From JALOAT01 sp041677345 (lineage in GTDB: Bacteria; Pseudomonadota; Gammaproteobacteria; Thiohalomonadales; Thiohalomonadaceae), in NCBI GenBank assembly GCA_041677345.1, contig JBAYQE010000009.1, positions 1 to 53,292 of the forward strand: a DNA stretch of 53,292 nucleotides, in the 5' to 3' direction. The notes beneath the pieces were generated by a model, which did not search any database, was not told the origin of the DNA, and was given only the letters and a program-made list of their open reading frames with translations. Positions 25,082 to 33,305 of the stretch are shown here, in pieces. A program made the position numbers and the translations under genes. How positions within the stretch are numbered: position 1 is the stretch's first letter; each line of letters opens with the position of its first letter.

Positions 25082-25678
25082 ATGAAACGACGCGATGTAT
25101 TGAAAGGAGCTGTGGGCACGGCGATTCTGGGAGTGGCTGTGACGCCACAGGCCTTTGCCCAGGCATCCACCGACGGCACGCCTTTGCAGTTCGCGCCGAA
25201 GGCACCGCCCGATCCGAATCCGCTGGAGAACGAACTGCAGAAATATCCCAAGTGCCCGTACTGCGGTATGGATCGGACACAATGGCATCACAGCCGCCAT
25301 TTGGTGCACTACGACGATAATCGGGTGGATGGCACCTGCTCCCTCCATTGTGCCGCCCTCAGCCTCAGCCTGAACCTGGATCGGGGGCCGAAGGCGATCT
25401 ATGCAGCCGACTACGCCAGTACCGAGAAGATCAAGCCGCTGGTGAACGTGGATAAGGCGCATTACCTCATCGGCAGCGGGCTCAAGGGTACCATGACCAC
25501 CCGCAGCAAAATGGCATTCGCCGACGAGAAGGCCGCACAGGCCGCGCATCGGGAGCATGGCGGAAAGCTCGGCGGGTTTGGTGATGCGCTTGCCGCCACG
25601 CACGAGGACATGGCCAAGGACACTGTCATGATCCGCAAGCGCCGGGCTGAGCGGCGCGCCAAGCAGCAATCCAAGTGA
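25082..25678 (+). CDS. NosL-family protein with Tat-type signal
   Basis: 198 residues. The signal KRRDVLKGAVGTAILG with AFAQA is twin-arginine-like. The metal motif C58-P-Y-C61-G-M63 is followed by a His-rich stretch (WHHSRHLVHYDD) and CSLHC. NosL binds Cu(I) and helps load nitrous oxide reductase; wider family members serve other copper sites. The C-terminal tail is very basic. The start codon follows GAGGAGGCAGT, a good ribosome site. No nosZ lies in the window, so the client is unknown. Confidence 0.8.
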   Translation: MKRRDVLKGAVGTAILGVAVTPQAFAQASTDGTPLQFAPKAPPDPNPLENELQKYPKCPYCGMDRTQWHHSRHLVHYDDNRVDGTCSLHCAALSLSLNLDRGPKAIYAADYASTEKIKPLVNVDKAHYLIGSGLKGTMTTRSKMAFADEKAAQAAHREHGGKLGGFGDALAATHEDMAKDTVMIRKRRAERRAKQQSK

Positions 25679-25691
25679 TCACTTGAGTCAC

Positions 25692-25715
25692 AGGGGCGAC
25701 CTTACGGTCGCCCCT
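25692..25715. terminator. Perfect 10-bp hairpin between the two NosL genes
   Basis: AGGGGCGACC pairs with GGTCGCCCCT around TTAC. It sits 14 bases after the first NosL stop. No T-run follows, so it may slow rather than end transcription, or protect mRNA ends. Confidence 0.5.
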
Positions 25716-25734
25716 CAGCAGCCGGTAATCTCGC

Positions 25735-26223
25735 ATGTACAAAGGACGTCTTCTTCTGCTCCTTCTCGTGCTGGTGGCGAATCCGGTGCTCGCCCTGCCG
25801 CCAGTGCCCGATCCCGCGCCGGCCGACACCTGTCCGGTGTGTGGCATGTTCGTGGCGAAATACCCAGAGTGGGTCGCCACGGTGCTCTACAAGGACGGTC
25901 ATGCACACCACTTCGATGGTGCCAAGGACATGTTCAAGTACTTGGCCAATGTGACGCACTACGCACCGGGCCATAGCCGGGATGACATCGCGGTCATTGC
26001 CGTCACGGAGTATTACGGGCTGGAGCGCATCGATGCGCGCGAGGCCTGGTACGTGATCGGCTCGGATGTCTACGGCCCCATGGGCCACGAATTGGTGCCG
26101 CTGGCGAGCGAGGAAGAGGCACGCGACTTCCTGGCCGATCATAGCGGTGCACGCTGGGTGCGCTTCGATGAGGTGGACAGCAAGCTGCTGGAGGCACTCG
26201 ATACCGGAGCCGTGCCTCGCTAG
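25735..26223 (+). CDS. NosL-family protein, second copy
   Basis: 162 residues. A signal peptide (LLLLLLVLVANPVLA, about residue 20) precedes the motif C33-P-V-C36-G-M38. FVAKYPEWVATVLYKDGHAH and HHFDGAKDMFKYL follow the NosL pattern, as does the C-terminal VIGSDVYGPMGHELVPL. Without a lipobox it should be a free periplasmic copper-binding protein. It differs strongly from the first NosL copy, so the pair is not a recent duplication. The two may act in series in copper delivery. Confidence 0.82.
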   Translation: MYKGRLLLLLLVLVANPVLALPPVPDPAPADTCPVCGMFVAKYPEWVATVLYKDGHAHHFDGAKDMFKYLANVTHYAPGHSRDDIAVIAVTEYYGLERIDAREAWYVIGSDVYGPMGHELVPLASEEEARDFLADHSGARWVRFDEVDSKLLEALDTGAVPR

Positions 26224-26409
26224 GTTGCTGTTGCAAACCTGGCCTCTTCGGGCGAGTTGCTGGAATGCCTCCAGGGATGGAACGTAGGTCCGGGTTGCCG
26301 GAACTTGCGCCACTTAAGGGTTTTGGGCAGTTCAATTCGCTAGCCGCATGATGGCGGTCGTGCTGTCGGATCATAGGCTTTCATTATTGGTTTCCGACGG
26401 AGACAGATC

Positions 26410-26826
26410 ATGGCGACTGTTAAAGATACTATCGACGTCAATGTTCCGGCGGCCCTCGCGTACAGCTATTGGCTGAAATTCGAGGACTTCCCGAAATTCA
26501 TGGACGACGTGGAAGAGGTCAAGAAATTCGACGACAAGCACATGCACTGGAAGGCCAAGGTGGCGGGCAAGAAGGAGGAATGGGATGCGGAGGTGACCGA
26601 TACCATTCCCGAGCGCCGCATCGCCTGGCGCAGCACCTCGGGCATAAAGAACAACGGCACGGTCGAGTTCGAACCCGTTTCCGACACCATCACGCGCGTG
26701 GCTCTTGAACTCGATTATGAGCCGCATGGTCTCGTGGAGAAAGCCGGCGGCATGCTCGGTATCGACAAGCGCGCGGTGCACAAGGATCTCGAGAACTTCA
26801 AGAAATTGATTGAAAAGCCTGTTTGA
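26410..26826 (+). CDS. SRPBCC-fold (polyketide cyclase/dehydrase-like) protein
   Basis: 138 residues. It starts TVKDTIDVNVPAALAYSYW and continues with FEDFPKFMDDVEEVKK, the usual start of the coenzyme Q-binding/cyclase-like START family. A long C-terminal helix closes the lipid- or ligand-binding pocket. No signal peptide. GGAGAC lies upstream of the ATG. The ligand is unknown. Stand-alone members are often stress-related, but nothing in the context shows this here. Confidence 0.8.
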   Translation: MATVKDTIDVNVPAALAYSYWLKFEDFPKFMDDVEEVKKFDDKHMHWKAKVAGKKEEWDAEVTDTIPERRIAWRSTSGIKNNGTVEFEPVSDTITRVALELDYEPHGLVEKAGGMLGIDKRAVHKDLENFKKLIEKPV

Positions 26827-26901
26827 TTTCTTGTGCGCTTCGCAGGTTCCGTCTCCTGCGTGAGGTGCGGACCTGAAGTCGCTGCCACGCGTAGCGCCCG
26901 C

Positions 26902-26932
26902 GGACCCGGGCGTGTTCTACACGCCCGGGTCC
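26902..26932. terminator. 13-bp hairpin between convergent genes, overlapping a stop codon
   Basis: GGACCCGGGCGTG pairs perfectly with CACGCCCGGGTCC around TTCTA. The TAG of the minus-strand histidine kinase gene (26917-26919) lies in the loop. Its last four codons are part of the stem. It can serve both convergent transcripts. Confidence 0.6.
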
Positions 26933-28269
26933 CCTTTGCTCCTGGTTCGCTTTGCTCTCTCCGGATTACGGGGCAGGAGCATGCTTACGCTGAGTCCTCC
27001 TTCCGGTGCATTCTTCGCGATGATTTCACCACCGTGCACCTCCACTGCCTGGCGGCTGATGGCCAGACCAAGGCCGAAGCCTCCGCTGTGGCGATCGCGC
27101 GCTTCACCCACGCGAGTGAAGGGTTGGAAGATGTGCGTCAGTTCGTCATCGGGCACGCCCGGACCACTGTCACGCACGGTGATGGTGGCCTTGTCTCCAT
27201 CGATATCAAGGCTGATATGGACCTGCCCGGCCTCCGGGGTATGTCGTACCGCGTTGCGCAACACGTTCTCCACGGCGGAGCGCAACAGCACGGGATCGGC
27301 CTCGAGGCATGCGTCGGCGCCGGGCACGAACACCACATGCTTGTGCGCGGCCTCCGCCTCGAAGGCGGCGTCCTGGACGATGGCGTCGAGCCAATCGCGC
27401 AGCTGAACCGGTTGGCGATTCAGACGTGTCTTGCCGGCCTCCAGGCGTGCCAGGGAAAGCACATCTGAAACCAGGTGTTCCAGGCGATCCGCCTCGCGCT
27501 CGATACGCTCCAGTTCCATGCCCTCGCCACCCTTGCGTCGGGACAGCTCCAGGGCGATGCGTAGCCGCGCCAGGGGGGAACGTAATTCGTGGGAGATGTC
27601 ACGGAGCAGGCGGCGCTGGGATTCGAGCAGATCGCGCACGCGCTCGGCCATGAGATCGAAGTCAGCCGCCAGTGCAGCGATCTCGTCGCGCCCGGCAAAA
27701 CCGGCACGGGCGCTCAGATCACCCTGGGCGATGGCCTGGGCAGCACGACGCAGGCGCCGCAGCGGGCGGGTGAGCAGGGTGGCAAGGCCGAAGGACACCA
27801 ACCCACTCACGGCTACGGCAACGAGCAGGCGTTCGGCAAAGGACAGCCGATGGATACGGCCAGTACGTGCCACTGTGGCGATGTAAAGCGGCGGATCCGT
27901 GGCAGGCACCGGGCGCACCACCGTGAACACGCCCGGTACCACGGCATGTACGCCCGGTGTGAGGTCGCGCTGCAGGTGCTCGCGCAGGCGGCGGCCGAAT
28001 GGCTGGTTGGCGAGCGGGCGGCCATCGGCATTGAGCAACAGGAGTGGCACGCGTTCGTCGCGTGCCATGCTGTGCAACCAGCGGTTCACCGCGGGCAAGC
28101 CTTCGTCTGCGAGCAAAGCGGCCACGGTTTCGGCGTGGGCGTCGGCACGTTCCACCGCCTGGGCAAGGGCATCATCGTCGAGGGTGCGCTCCACCATGAA
28201 CACCGCGGCAGCGAGCAGCAGGGCCGCCAGCCAGAAGGAGATGAAGATCTTGGTGAACAGCGAGCCCAT
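26917..28269 (-). CDS. Sensor histidine kinase, CpxA-like
   Basis: 450 residues. The first helix (about 8-25) and second helix (about 150-170) flank a periplasmic domain of about 120 residues. A HAMP domain follows (RPLRRLRRAAQAIAQGDLSA), then the HisKA box RDISHELRSPLARL with the phospho-accepting His. The ATPase core has N, G1 (DSGPGVP), F and G2 (GGFGLGLAIS) boxes. The layout and short sensor domain are like CpxA, which senses envelope stress. The start shares a base with the regulator stop (TGATG), so the pair is co-translated. Confidence 0.85.
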   Translation of the reverse strand: MGSLFTKIFISFWLAALLLAAAVFMVERTLDDDALAQAVERADAHAETVAALLADEGLPAVNRWLHSMARDERVPLLLLNADGRPLANQPFGRRLREHLQRDLTPGVHAVVPGVFTVVRPVPATDPPLYIATVARTGRIHRLSFAERLLVAVAVSGLVSFGLATLLTRPLRRLRRAAQAIAQGDLSARAGFAGRDEIAALAADFDLMAERVRDLLESQRRLLRDISHELRSPLARLRIALELSRRKGGEGMELERIEREADRLEHLVSDVLSLARLEAGKTRLNRQPVQLRDWLDAIVQDAAFEAEAAHKHVVFVPGADACLEADPVLLRSAVENVLRNAVRHTPEAGQVHISLDIDGDKATITVRDSGPGVPDDELTHIFQPFTRVGEARDRHSGGFGLGLAISRQAVEVHGGEIIAKNAPEGGLSVSMLLPRNPERAKRTRSKGDPGV

Positions 28270-28943
28270 CAGCGCAGCACGTACTGGTAGCCGGCGCCGC
28301 GTACGGTTTCGATGCGTGGGGCGCCGTCGGGAAAGGGACCCAGCTTGCGACGGATCTGGGTCATGTGGGTTTCAATGCGCCGGTCGAAGGCTTGCAGGCC
28401 GCGGCCCAGCGCTTCCGACGCCAGGGCGTCCTTGTTCACCACGTGCCCGGCCTCGCGTACCAACACGGCGAGCAGGTTGAATTCGGCGCCGGTGAGTAGT
28501 ACTGGGCGGCCCGCCACCGTGACCCGGCGACTGGCGAGGTCCAGTTCCAGATCGCCCACACGCAACGGCCCGTGGGCAGGCTCCGCCTTGCGGCGCAGCA
28601 GTGCCCGCAGGCGTGCCACCAGCACGCGGGGATTGGCCGGTTTGGCCACGTAATCGTCGGCACCGAGTTCGAGGCCAACCACCGTATCGGTGTCCTCCCC
28701 CCGCGCCGTGAGCATGAGTACCGGCGCCTCAAGGGCCGGCTTGAGGTGCTTGAGCACGTCGAAACCGTTCATGCCAGGCAGCATCACATCCAGAATCACC
28801 GCGTCCCAACCGGGTTCGGCGGCGCGCGCCACGGCGGAGGGGCCGTCGTGCACGGAAAAAACCTCGAAACCCTCGCCGGACAGATAGTCCGTGAGGAGCT
28901 CGCACAGTTCGATGTCGTCGTCGACCAGCAGGATGCGCGTCAT
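28269..28943 (-). CDS. OmpR/PhoB-family response regulator, CpxR-like
   Basis: 224 residues. The receiver domain has the acidic pair in LLVDDDIELCELL, the phosphorylation Asp in AVILDVMLPGMNGFDVL, Thr in LTARGED and Lys in VAKPANPRVLVAR. The winged-helix DNA-binding domain follows (LTGAEFNLLAVLVREAGHVV; the recognition region RIETHMTQIRRKLG; and GAGYQYV at the end). It should control genes together with the kinase encoded next. Regulation of the spy-like gene at 3493 is a possible but untested target. Confidence 0.88.
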   Translation of the reverse strand: MTRILLVDDDIELCELLTDYLSGEGFEVFSVHDGPSAVARAAEPGWDAVILDVMLPGMNGFDVLKHLKPALEAPVLMLTARGEDTDTVVGLELGADDYVAKPANPRVLVARLRALLRRKAEPAHGPLRVGDLELDLASRRVTVAGRPVLLTGAEFNLLAVLVREAGHVVNKDALASEALGRGLQAFDRRIETHMTQIRRKLGPFPDGAPRIETVRGAGYQYVLR

Positions 28944-29063
28944 GATTCACCTCGGGTCCATTGTCCGGTGCGGGGGGCGAAACGGGAAGCGCAAACGACG
29001 TACGTTCGCAATTCTTTGCACATGCCTGCCGTTCGGCCGCACGCGACAGACCCAGCACCGGCC

Positions 29064-29094
29064 TATACTCCTGTGCGGTTCGGAGGAACGAATG
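29064..29094 (+). promoter_or_regulatory. -10 element and strong ribosome site of a decayed gene
   Basis: TATACT at 29064-29069 is followed by GGAGG and an ATG at 29092. No good -35 stands at normal spacing. The signals show that a real gene once started here. Confidence 0.4.
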
Positions 29095-29423
29095 GCACGT
29101 CGGCAGCTGCCCCAGCATGTGGGCCTCATCCCCGACGCTAACCGGTGCAGGACACGGGGGGGGGTCGTTGCTGCGTGCCATGAATGCCGTCGCACCTGCG
29201 CGCGCCGCCTTCGATTGGATAGCCATCGGGGGCTGCTCGCCCTGGTGGGTTTCGCGGACTTTGTCGCCAGTCCGCTGTTCATGCTCGCCATTTTTACCTG
29301 CTCCCCATTGGTTTCGCTGCCTGGCGGGTCAGGCGCAGCCTGGTGGTGGCGGTGGCCGTGGTGAGTTGGGTACTGGCCCTTAGCCATAAACAGCCTATTC
29401 CAGCGCTGAGGAGCGCAGCAAAC
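29092..29423 (+). pseudogene. Remnant of a membrane sensor (MASE-like N-terminal part), frameshifted
   Basis: From the ATG at 29092 the frame gives MARRQLPQHVGLIPDANRC, then RGLLALVGFADFVASPLFML and AIF. Right after a T5 run (29291-29295) another frame continues YLLPIGFAAWRVRRSLVVAV. One missing T explains the break. Joined, the text is the first helices of the membrane domains often found ahead of GGDEF or kinase domains. No catalytic part follows: the next gene's signal peptide begins about 35 codons later. A G9 run at 29156-29164 is another fragile spot. Confidence 0.5.
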
Positions 29424-29894
29424 GTGAGGTCTGTACTGTTTGCGATACTGCTGCCGCTGGGCGTACATGCCGCGGAGCCGGCGATGCTGCCGGTGCACAT
29501 CGAGAACGCGACAGGCGTGCACCGCCTGCGGGTGGAGATCGCCGCAACCCCGGCACACCGCGCCCGCGGCCTGATGGCGCGTGACACCCTGGCAGCAGAT
29601 ACGGGAATGCTGTTCCTATACCCACGGCTACAGCCGGGCAGTGCCGGCTTCTGGATGTACAACACCCGCATCCCGCTGGATATAGCCTTCCTCGATAGCG
29701 ATGGCCGCATCCGTGCCATCCGCACCATGAGCCCCTGTCCGCCCATGCAGGGAACGCGCTGCCCATCCTACCGGCCGCACGTGGAGTATGCTGCGGCTCT
29801 GGAGGTCAATGGTGGCTACCTCGCGGTACACGGTATTCACATCGGCGACCGTGTCGTGTTCGATGCCCGCGAGGCACTGCGGGGCGCGAGGTGA
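29424..29894 (+). CDS. DUF192 family periplasmic protein
   Basis: 156 residues from the GTG at 29424, with GAGGAG about 10 bases upstream. A signal peptide (RSVLFAILLPLGVHAAEP) is followed by the DUF192 beta-barrel: VEIAATPAHRARGLMARDTL, TGMLFLYP, GFWMYNTRIPLDIAFLD, and MSPCPP with a second Cys in RCPSY. DUF192 proteins are small periplasmic or secreted proteins of unknown function. Earlier in-frame codons belong to the decayed membrane fragment. It overlaps or abuts the VIT-like gene. Confidence 0.8.
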   Translation: MRSVLFAILLPLGVHAAEPAMLPVHIENATGVHRLRVEIAATPAHRARGLMARDTLAADTGMLFLYPRLQPGSAGFWMYNTRIPLDIAFLDSDGRIRAIRTMSPCPPMQGTRCPSYRPHVEYAAALEVNGGYLAVHGIHIGDRVVFDAREALRGAR

Positions 29895-29899
29895 GACTT

Positions 29900-30382
29900 A
29901 TGGGCGAAGGGACGCGCAGCGGCCTCCACTTCGGACTCTCCTCGGGCGCCATCACCACACTCGGGCTCATCGTCGGCCTGCATGCGGGCACCGAATCCCT
30001 GCAGGCGGTGGTGGGTGGCATCATTACCATCGCCGTGGCAGACGGCATGTCGGACGCGCTCGGCATCCACCTTTCCAAGGAGTCGGAGCGGGACCTTTCC
30101 GTACGGCAGATCTGGTACGCAACGGCGGCTACCTTCGCGGCAAAGTTCCTTATGGCCGCCACCTTCCTGCTCCCGGTGCTGCTTTTGCCGCTCCGTATGG
30201 CGGTGCTGGCGAGCATCGCATGGGGTGTGCTGGTGGTGGCGGTGATGAGCTATGGGTTGGCGCGCAACAGGAATGAACCGGTGTTGCCCGCGGTGGGCGA
30301 GCACGTGAGCATCGCGTTGCTGGTGGTGGTCATCACACATTATTTGGGCGAGAGGATCGCCCAGGCGTTTTCCGTCACATGA
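29900..30382 (+). CDS. VIT1/CCC1-like membrane protein
   Basis: 160 residues. The first helix region GLSSGAITTLGLIVGLHAGT resembles the start of vacuolar iron transporter (VIT1/CCC1) proteins. GGIITIAVADGMSDALGIHL with KESE follows, and three further helices end the protein. Iron or manganese transport is the known role of the family, but this is a short member and the metal is not shown. The ATG at 29900 has GAGGTGAG just upstream; GTG at 29891 would overlap the DUF192 stop and is the alternative. Confidence 0.7.
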   Translation: MGEGTRSGLHFGLSSGAITTLGLIVGLHAGTESLQAVVGGIITIAVADGMSDALGIHLSKESERDLSVRQIWYATAATFAAKFLMAATFLLPVLLLPLRMAVLASIAWGVLVVAVMSYGLARNRNEPVLPAVGEHVSIALLVVVITHYLGERIAQAFSVT

Positions 30383-30415
30383 ACCCGACGGCAACACACG
30401 CTGCAGGTGACGTAC

Positions 30416-30823
30416 TCAGGCCCGGCTCCACACCTCACCCAATTGCTTGGGCAGCATGGCGTGAACAGCGTTGATCTGCTTGGCGGGCAGTTCCTGCTTC
30501 ATGGCACCGAAGATCGCCTCGGTGGCGCGCGCCGCATCATCCTCCGAGAGCGAGGCTTCGCGGCCTACGGTACTGAAGAATTCAGGAGCGTCCTGGTGCC
30601 GCTCGGGCGGATGTCGGCGGGCAGGAAATTCCTTCAGGTAGGCCACGTCGAACGACAGACCAACCACTTCGCCAGGCAGTTCGGAGAACAGGGCCTGAAC
30701 TTCCTCGTGGGGTAAGCGCCGGCGCAGGTGAAAAAGCACCGCATGGGCGGCACCACGCAGTTGTTCTTCGGACGCAGGCTGCCATTTTTCCTTGATATGC
30801 TTCCAGAAGATGTCAGCGGGCAT
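30416..30823 (-). CDS. DUF2267 family protein
   Basis: 135 residues from the ATG at 30823. It is a free-standing DUF2267 domain: IFWKHIKEKWQPASEEQLRG, LFHLRRRLPHEEVQALFSEL, PEFFSTVGREASLSEDDAAR and a closing AMLPKQLGEVW. It resembles the C-terminal domain of the 12191-13111 product, including the MLPK closing motif. All helical, no membrane segment. Function of the family is unknown. Confidence 0.8.
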   Translation of the reverse strand: MPADIFWKHIKEKWQPASEEQLRGAAHAVLFHLRRRLPHEEVQALFSELPGEVVGLSFDVAYLKEFPARRHPPERHQDAPEFFSTVGREASLSEDDAARATEAIFGAMKQELPAKQINAVHAMLPKQLGEVWSRA

Positions 30824-30981
30824 GTCGGACACTCCACTTGTTTCGACTGATGGACGGGAATGTGGCGCCCAGGCGTGGGTACCAGGCCCGGGACCTCGTA
30901 GTCCTGTGTTCAGTCTAGTCACGTACGCCAGCCCACTGTCTTGCCACGCGGGTGCTGAATGGGCCACCCGGGCGATACACA

Positions 30982-31464
30982 TCAGGGCGCATCGGGCCTG
31001 AAGAATTCACGCGCATGCAGAAAGGGGATGCGTGCACGCCGTGCTGCCTCCTCATCACACCATGTGTTGCCCACGAACAGTGCGTGCGCCGGGGCAACGT
31101 GGAAGTGGACAAGGGCGTCCAGCAGCAGGCCGGGTGCGGGTTTACGGCAGGCGCATGGCTGTTCCAAACGGTGGGGGCAGAAGGCGATATAGGGCGCCGG
31201 TCGTACCGGACCGGCGGCGGCCATGGCCAGGTCCCGCAGCATGCGACGGGCAAGCCCCGGGGAGACGAGGCCGTAGCCTACGTGGTCCTGGTTGGAGGCG
31301 ATGGCGAGGAATGGGCCATCGGGACCGAAGGGCACCTTTGCCAGGCGCTTGCGGACGCCCGGCAGCAATTCCCATTCCAGTGGCCCGTGGGGACAGGGTC
31401 GACCCGGCACCGTGGTGTGCCGCAGGGTGTCGTCGGCATCGAAAATGTAGAGCCGCGGCATCAT
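30982..31464 (-). CDS. HAD-superfamily phosphatase (HAD-III type)
   Basis: 160 residues from the ATG at 31464. Motif I is YIFDADDTLR with the nucleophile Asp9. Motif II is IASNQDHVG, and KPAPGLLLDAL and FVGNTWCDEEAARRA supply motifs III and IV. The CPH...CACRKP cysteines in the middle recall the zinc loop of histidinol-phosphate or heptose-bisphosphate phosphatases (HisB-N/GmhB). The gene overlaps the PRTase-kinase fusion by ATGA, so the two are a unit. The substrate is probably a phosphorylated product of that pathway. Confidence 0.8.
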   Translation of the reverse strand: MMPRLYIFDADDTLRHTTVPGRPCPHGPLEWELLPGVRKRLAKVPFGPDGPFLAIASNQDHVGYGLVSPGLARRMLRDLAMAAAGPVRPAPYIAFCPHRLEQPCACRKPAPGLLLDALVHFHVAPAHALFVGNTWCDEEAARRARIPFLHAREFFRPDAP

Positions 31465-33155
31465 GGTGCGAGTGCAGCGCGCAGACGCGCGGCGTAGCCG
31501 CGGCAAAGGCGAGCGAAACGCTCGCCATCGGCGGTACCCTCCAGGGTCTGATGCGCGAGGGTGGCGTAGGCGAGCCGGTAGGCAAGATAGGCGGCGCGCT
31601 GGAAGGGCAGGCGCACGGCCACGTGGTGATCGCCAGAGAGCGCTGTGTAGCGGCCGATCAGTGCCTCACCCGCCTCGGGTGAAAGGGCAAATTCCTCCAA
31701 CACGGCCGCCAAATCCCAGGCGATGTCGTTGCAACCGGGAAAGAAGTGATCGGCGTGATGGTCCAGGGCGTCAGTCTTGCGGTAACCCCAAGGCGTGAGC
31801 AGCCATTCGTGGGGCAACATGCGCCCGTCCAGGGCCACGGCGGGCGCGTCACCCGCCCCCGCGCCACGCGCCAGCACCGAGGCCCGTTCCACCAAGGCAG
31901 GGTCCAGCAATTCGCCGACGTTTTGTACCAGCATGCTGGCGTTGAGCTGGTGCGGTGCGGGACGGGAAAGGGGGAAGCGGCGCGTGAGAAAGGCCAGATA
32001 ATGGGCGATGGTTTCCAGGAGTGCCCGGGTCGCGTCGGCAGGCCGCAAGGGTCGCCCCGGTATGAAGGCGTAATCCAGATAACCCTCACGCAGCCCGCCG
32101 GGGGCGGAACAGAAGCCGGCCTCTGCCAATGCGGAGCCTCGCGCCAGCCGTGCCGCGCCGTGACGGGCGAGTCCGGCAAAGCGGTAGAGCCGTGGCCCAT
32201 CCGGGGTGTTGGCCAGGAACTTGCGGCGTTCGTGTTGGGGCTGAACTGCCGGAACCTCCTCATCCGTGGGGAACAGGCCTGCGCGCCATGCCCCGGCCGA
32301 AAGCTCGCGTGCGGTAGACAAGAAGGCCGGTACCCGTGCATCCGCCACGAACTTGCTCTGGCGTGGCCAGCGCATCCGGGCCTGCGGCGAACGCAAGCGT
32401 TTGGCAGGGGCGTCCCAGGCCGGGAAAAAGATGATGCGTTCGTCGGCGACACCCAGCGCGTTCAGCGCATCGGCCACACCGCACAGCGACGAGCCGCTGA
32501 GCCCCGGCCCTTCGTCCACCACCAGAAAGGGCCCGTGGTGCGCGCGCCAGCATCCGGCGAGCAGGGGACCCAGCACGGGCCTGCGCGCGAAAGGATGACC
32601 GCGCGGGCGCAGGGTGTACGTGGATGCCTTCCAGCCTCGTTCATGCAGCACTGCAGCCACTACGGCCGACAGGCTGCTGCCGATACTGCGCAGGCCAATG
32701 CAGGCCACCTGGCCCGGCGGGCGCGTCGCAAAGCGTTCCGCAGCGGCGGCGTAGGCCTGCGGATGGAGGCCGTACCAGGCATAGCCCTCGGGCACCACCA
32801 GGCGGGCCGCACGCGGCAGGTGTAACGCCGCTACGTCCGCCAGCGCGCACTGTGCCGCATGGATTGCGGGTGGGGCGGAGGTATCGCGGGTAGATTGCAG
32901 CCAGATGCGTGCAAGGGCGAGGGCGGCGGCACGCAATTTGGCAACCGCCGGCTCCAGTTCGTCTTCCACGGGAAGCAGGGCATCGGTGACAGCGGACTCC
33001 AGTTCGCCGAATTCGATGAGCAGGGCGAGCAGGGTGTCGGGGTCCCGGGCCCTGTCGAGGCGGCGCAGCAGGCACGCCAATGCCTCGTCCACATTCACCC
33101 GTTCGTCGTCGGCGCGGAAGACAATCACGCAGGGAACATGGCAGAGGCCCATCAC
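31461..33155 (-). CDS. Phosphoribosyltransferase-like domain fused to a kinase-like domain
   Basis: Up to 564 residues; the start is unsure (GTG 33155 or ATG 33152, no clear ribosome site). The N-terminal helical part is followed by a PRTase-like fold (about 118-260). LRSIGSSLSAVV is its first loop, and FLVVDEGPGLSGSSL (210-224) matches the PRPP-binding loop. After a linker, the C-terminal part (about 330-560) resembles APH/choline-kinase-like enzymes: HQLNASMLVQN, LDGRMLPHEWLL, TDALDHHADHFFPG and DIAWDLAAVLEEFAL. The proposed reactions are inferred only. With the HAD phosphatase it could make or salvage a ribosylated small molecule. No membrane helix. Confidence 0.6.
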   Translation of the reverse strand: MMGLCHVPCVIVFRADDERVNVDEALACLLRRLDRARDPDTLLALLIEFGELESAVTDALLPVEDELEPAVAKLRAAALALARIWLQSTRDTSAPPAIHAAQCALADVAALHLPRAARLVVPEGYAWYGLHPQAYAAAAERFATRPPGQVACIGLRSIGSSLSAVVAAVLHERGWKASTYTLRPRGHPFARRPVLGPLLAGCWRAHHGPFLVVDEGPGLSGSSLCGVADALNALGVADERIIFFPAWDAPAKRLRSPQARMRWPRQSKFVADARVPAFLSTARELSAGAWRAGLFPTDEEVPAVQPQHERRKFLANTPDGPRLYRFAGLARHGAARLARGSALAEAGFCSAPGGLREGYLDYAFIPGRPLRPADATRALLETIAHYLAFLTRRFPLSRPAPHQLNASMLVQNVGELLDPALVERASVLARGAGAGDAPAVALDGRMLPHEWLLTPWGYRKTDALDHHADHFFPGCNDIAWDLAAVLEEFALSPEAGEALIGRYTALSGDHHVAVRLPFQRAAYLAYRLAYATLAHQTLEGTADGERFARLCRGYAARLRAALAP

Positions 33156-33305
33156 CGGTGCACTAAAGCTTTGTGCCGGCGGCCGTCAAGGCTTTGCTGA
33201 CCCTATGGGCGCGTCGTCCCCTATGCTTCCCCAAGGGCCGGGACGTGCACCTCAGTGACAGGGCGTGTATAAAGCAGCCCTCGCAAGACCAGTGAGGCGG
33301 AGTCC

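Noticed and set aside
29092..29150. Undecaprenyl diphosphate synthase start (PQHVGLIPDANR resembles its signature)
   Set aside because: The rest of the domain is absent and the following text is membrane helices, so the resemblance is probably chance.
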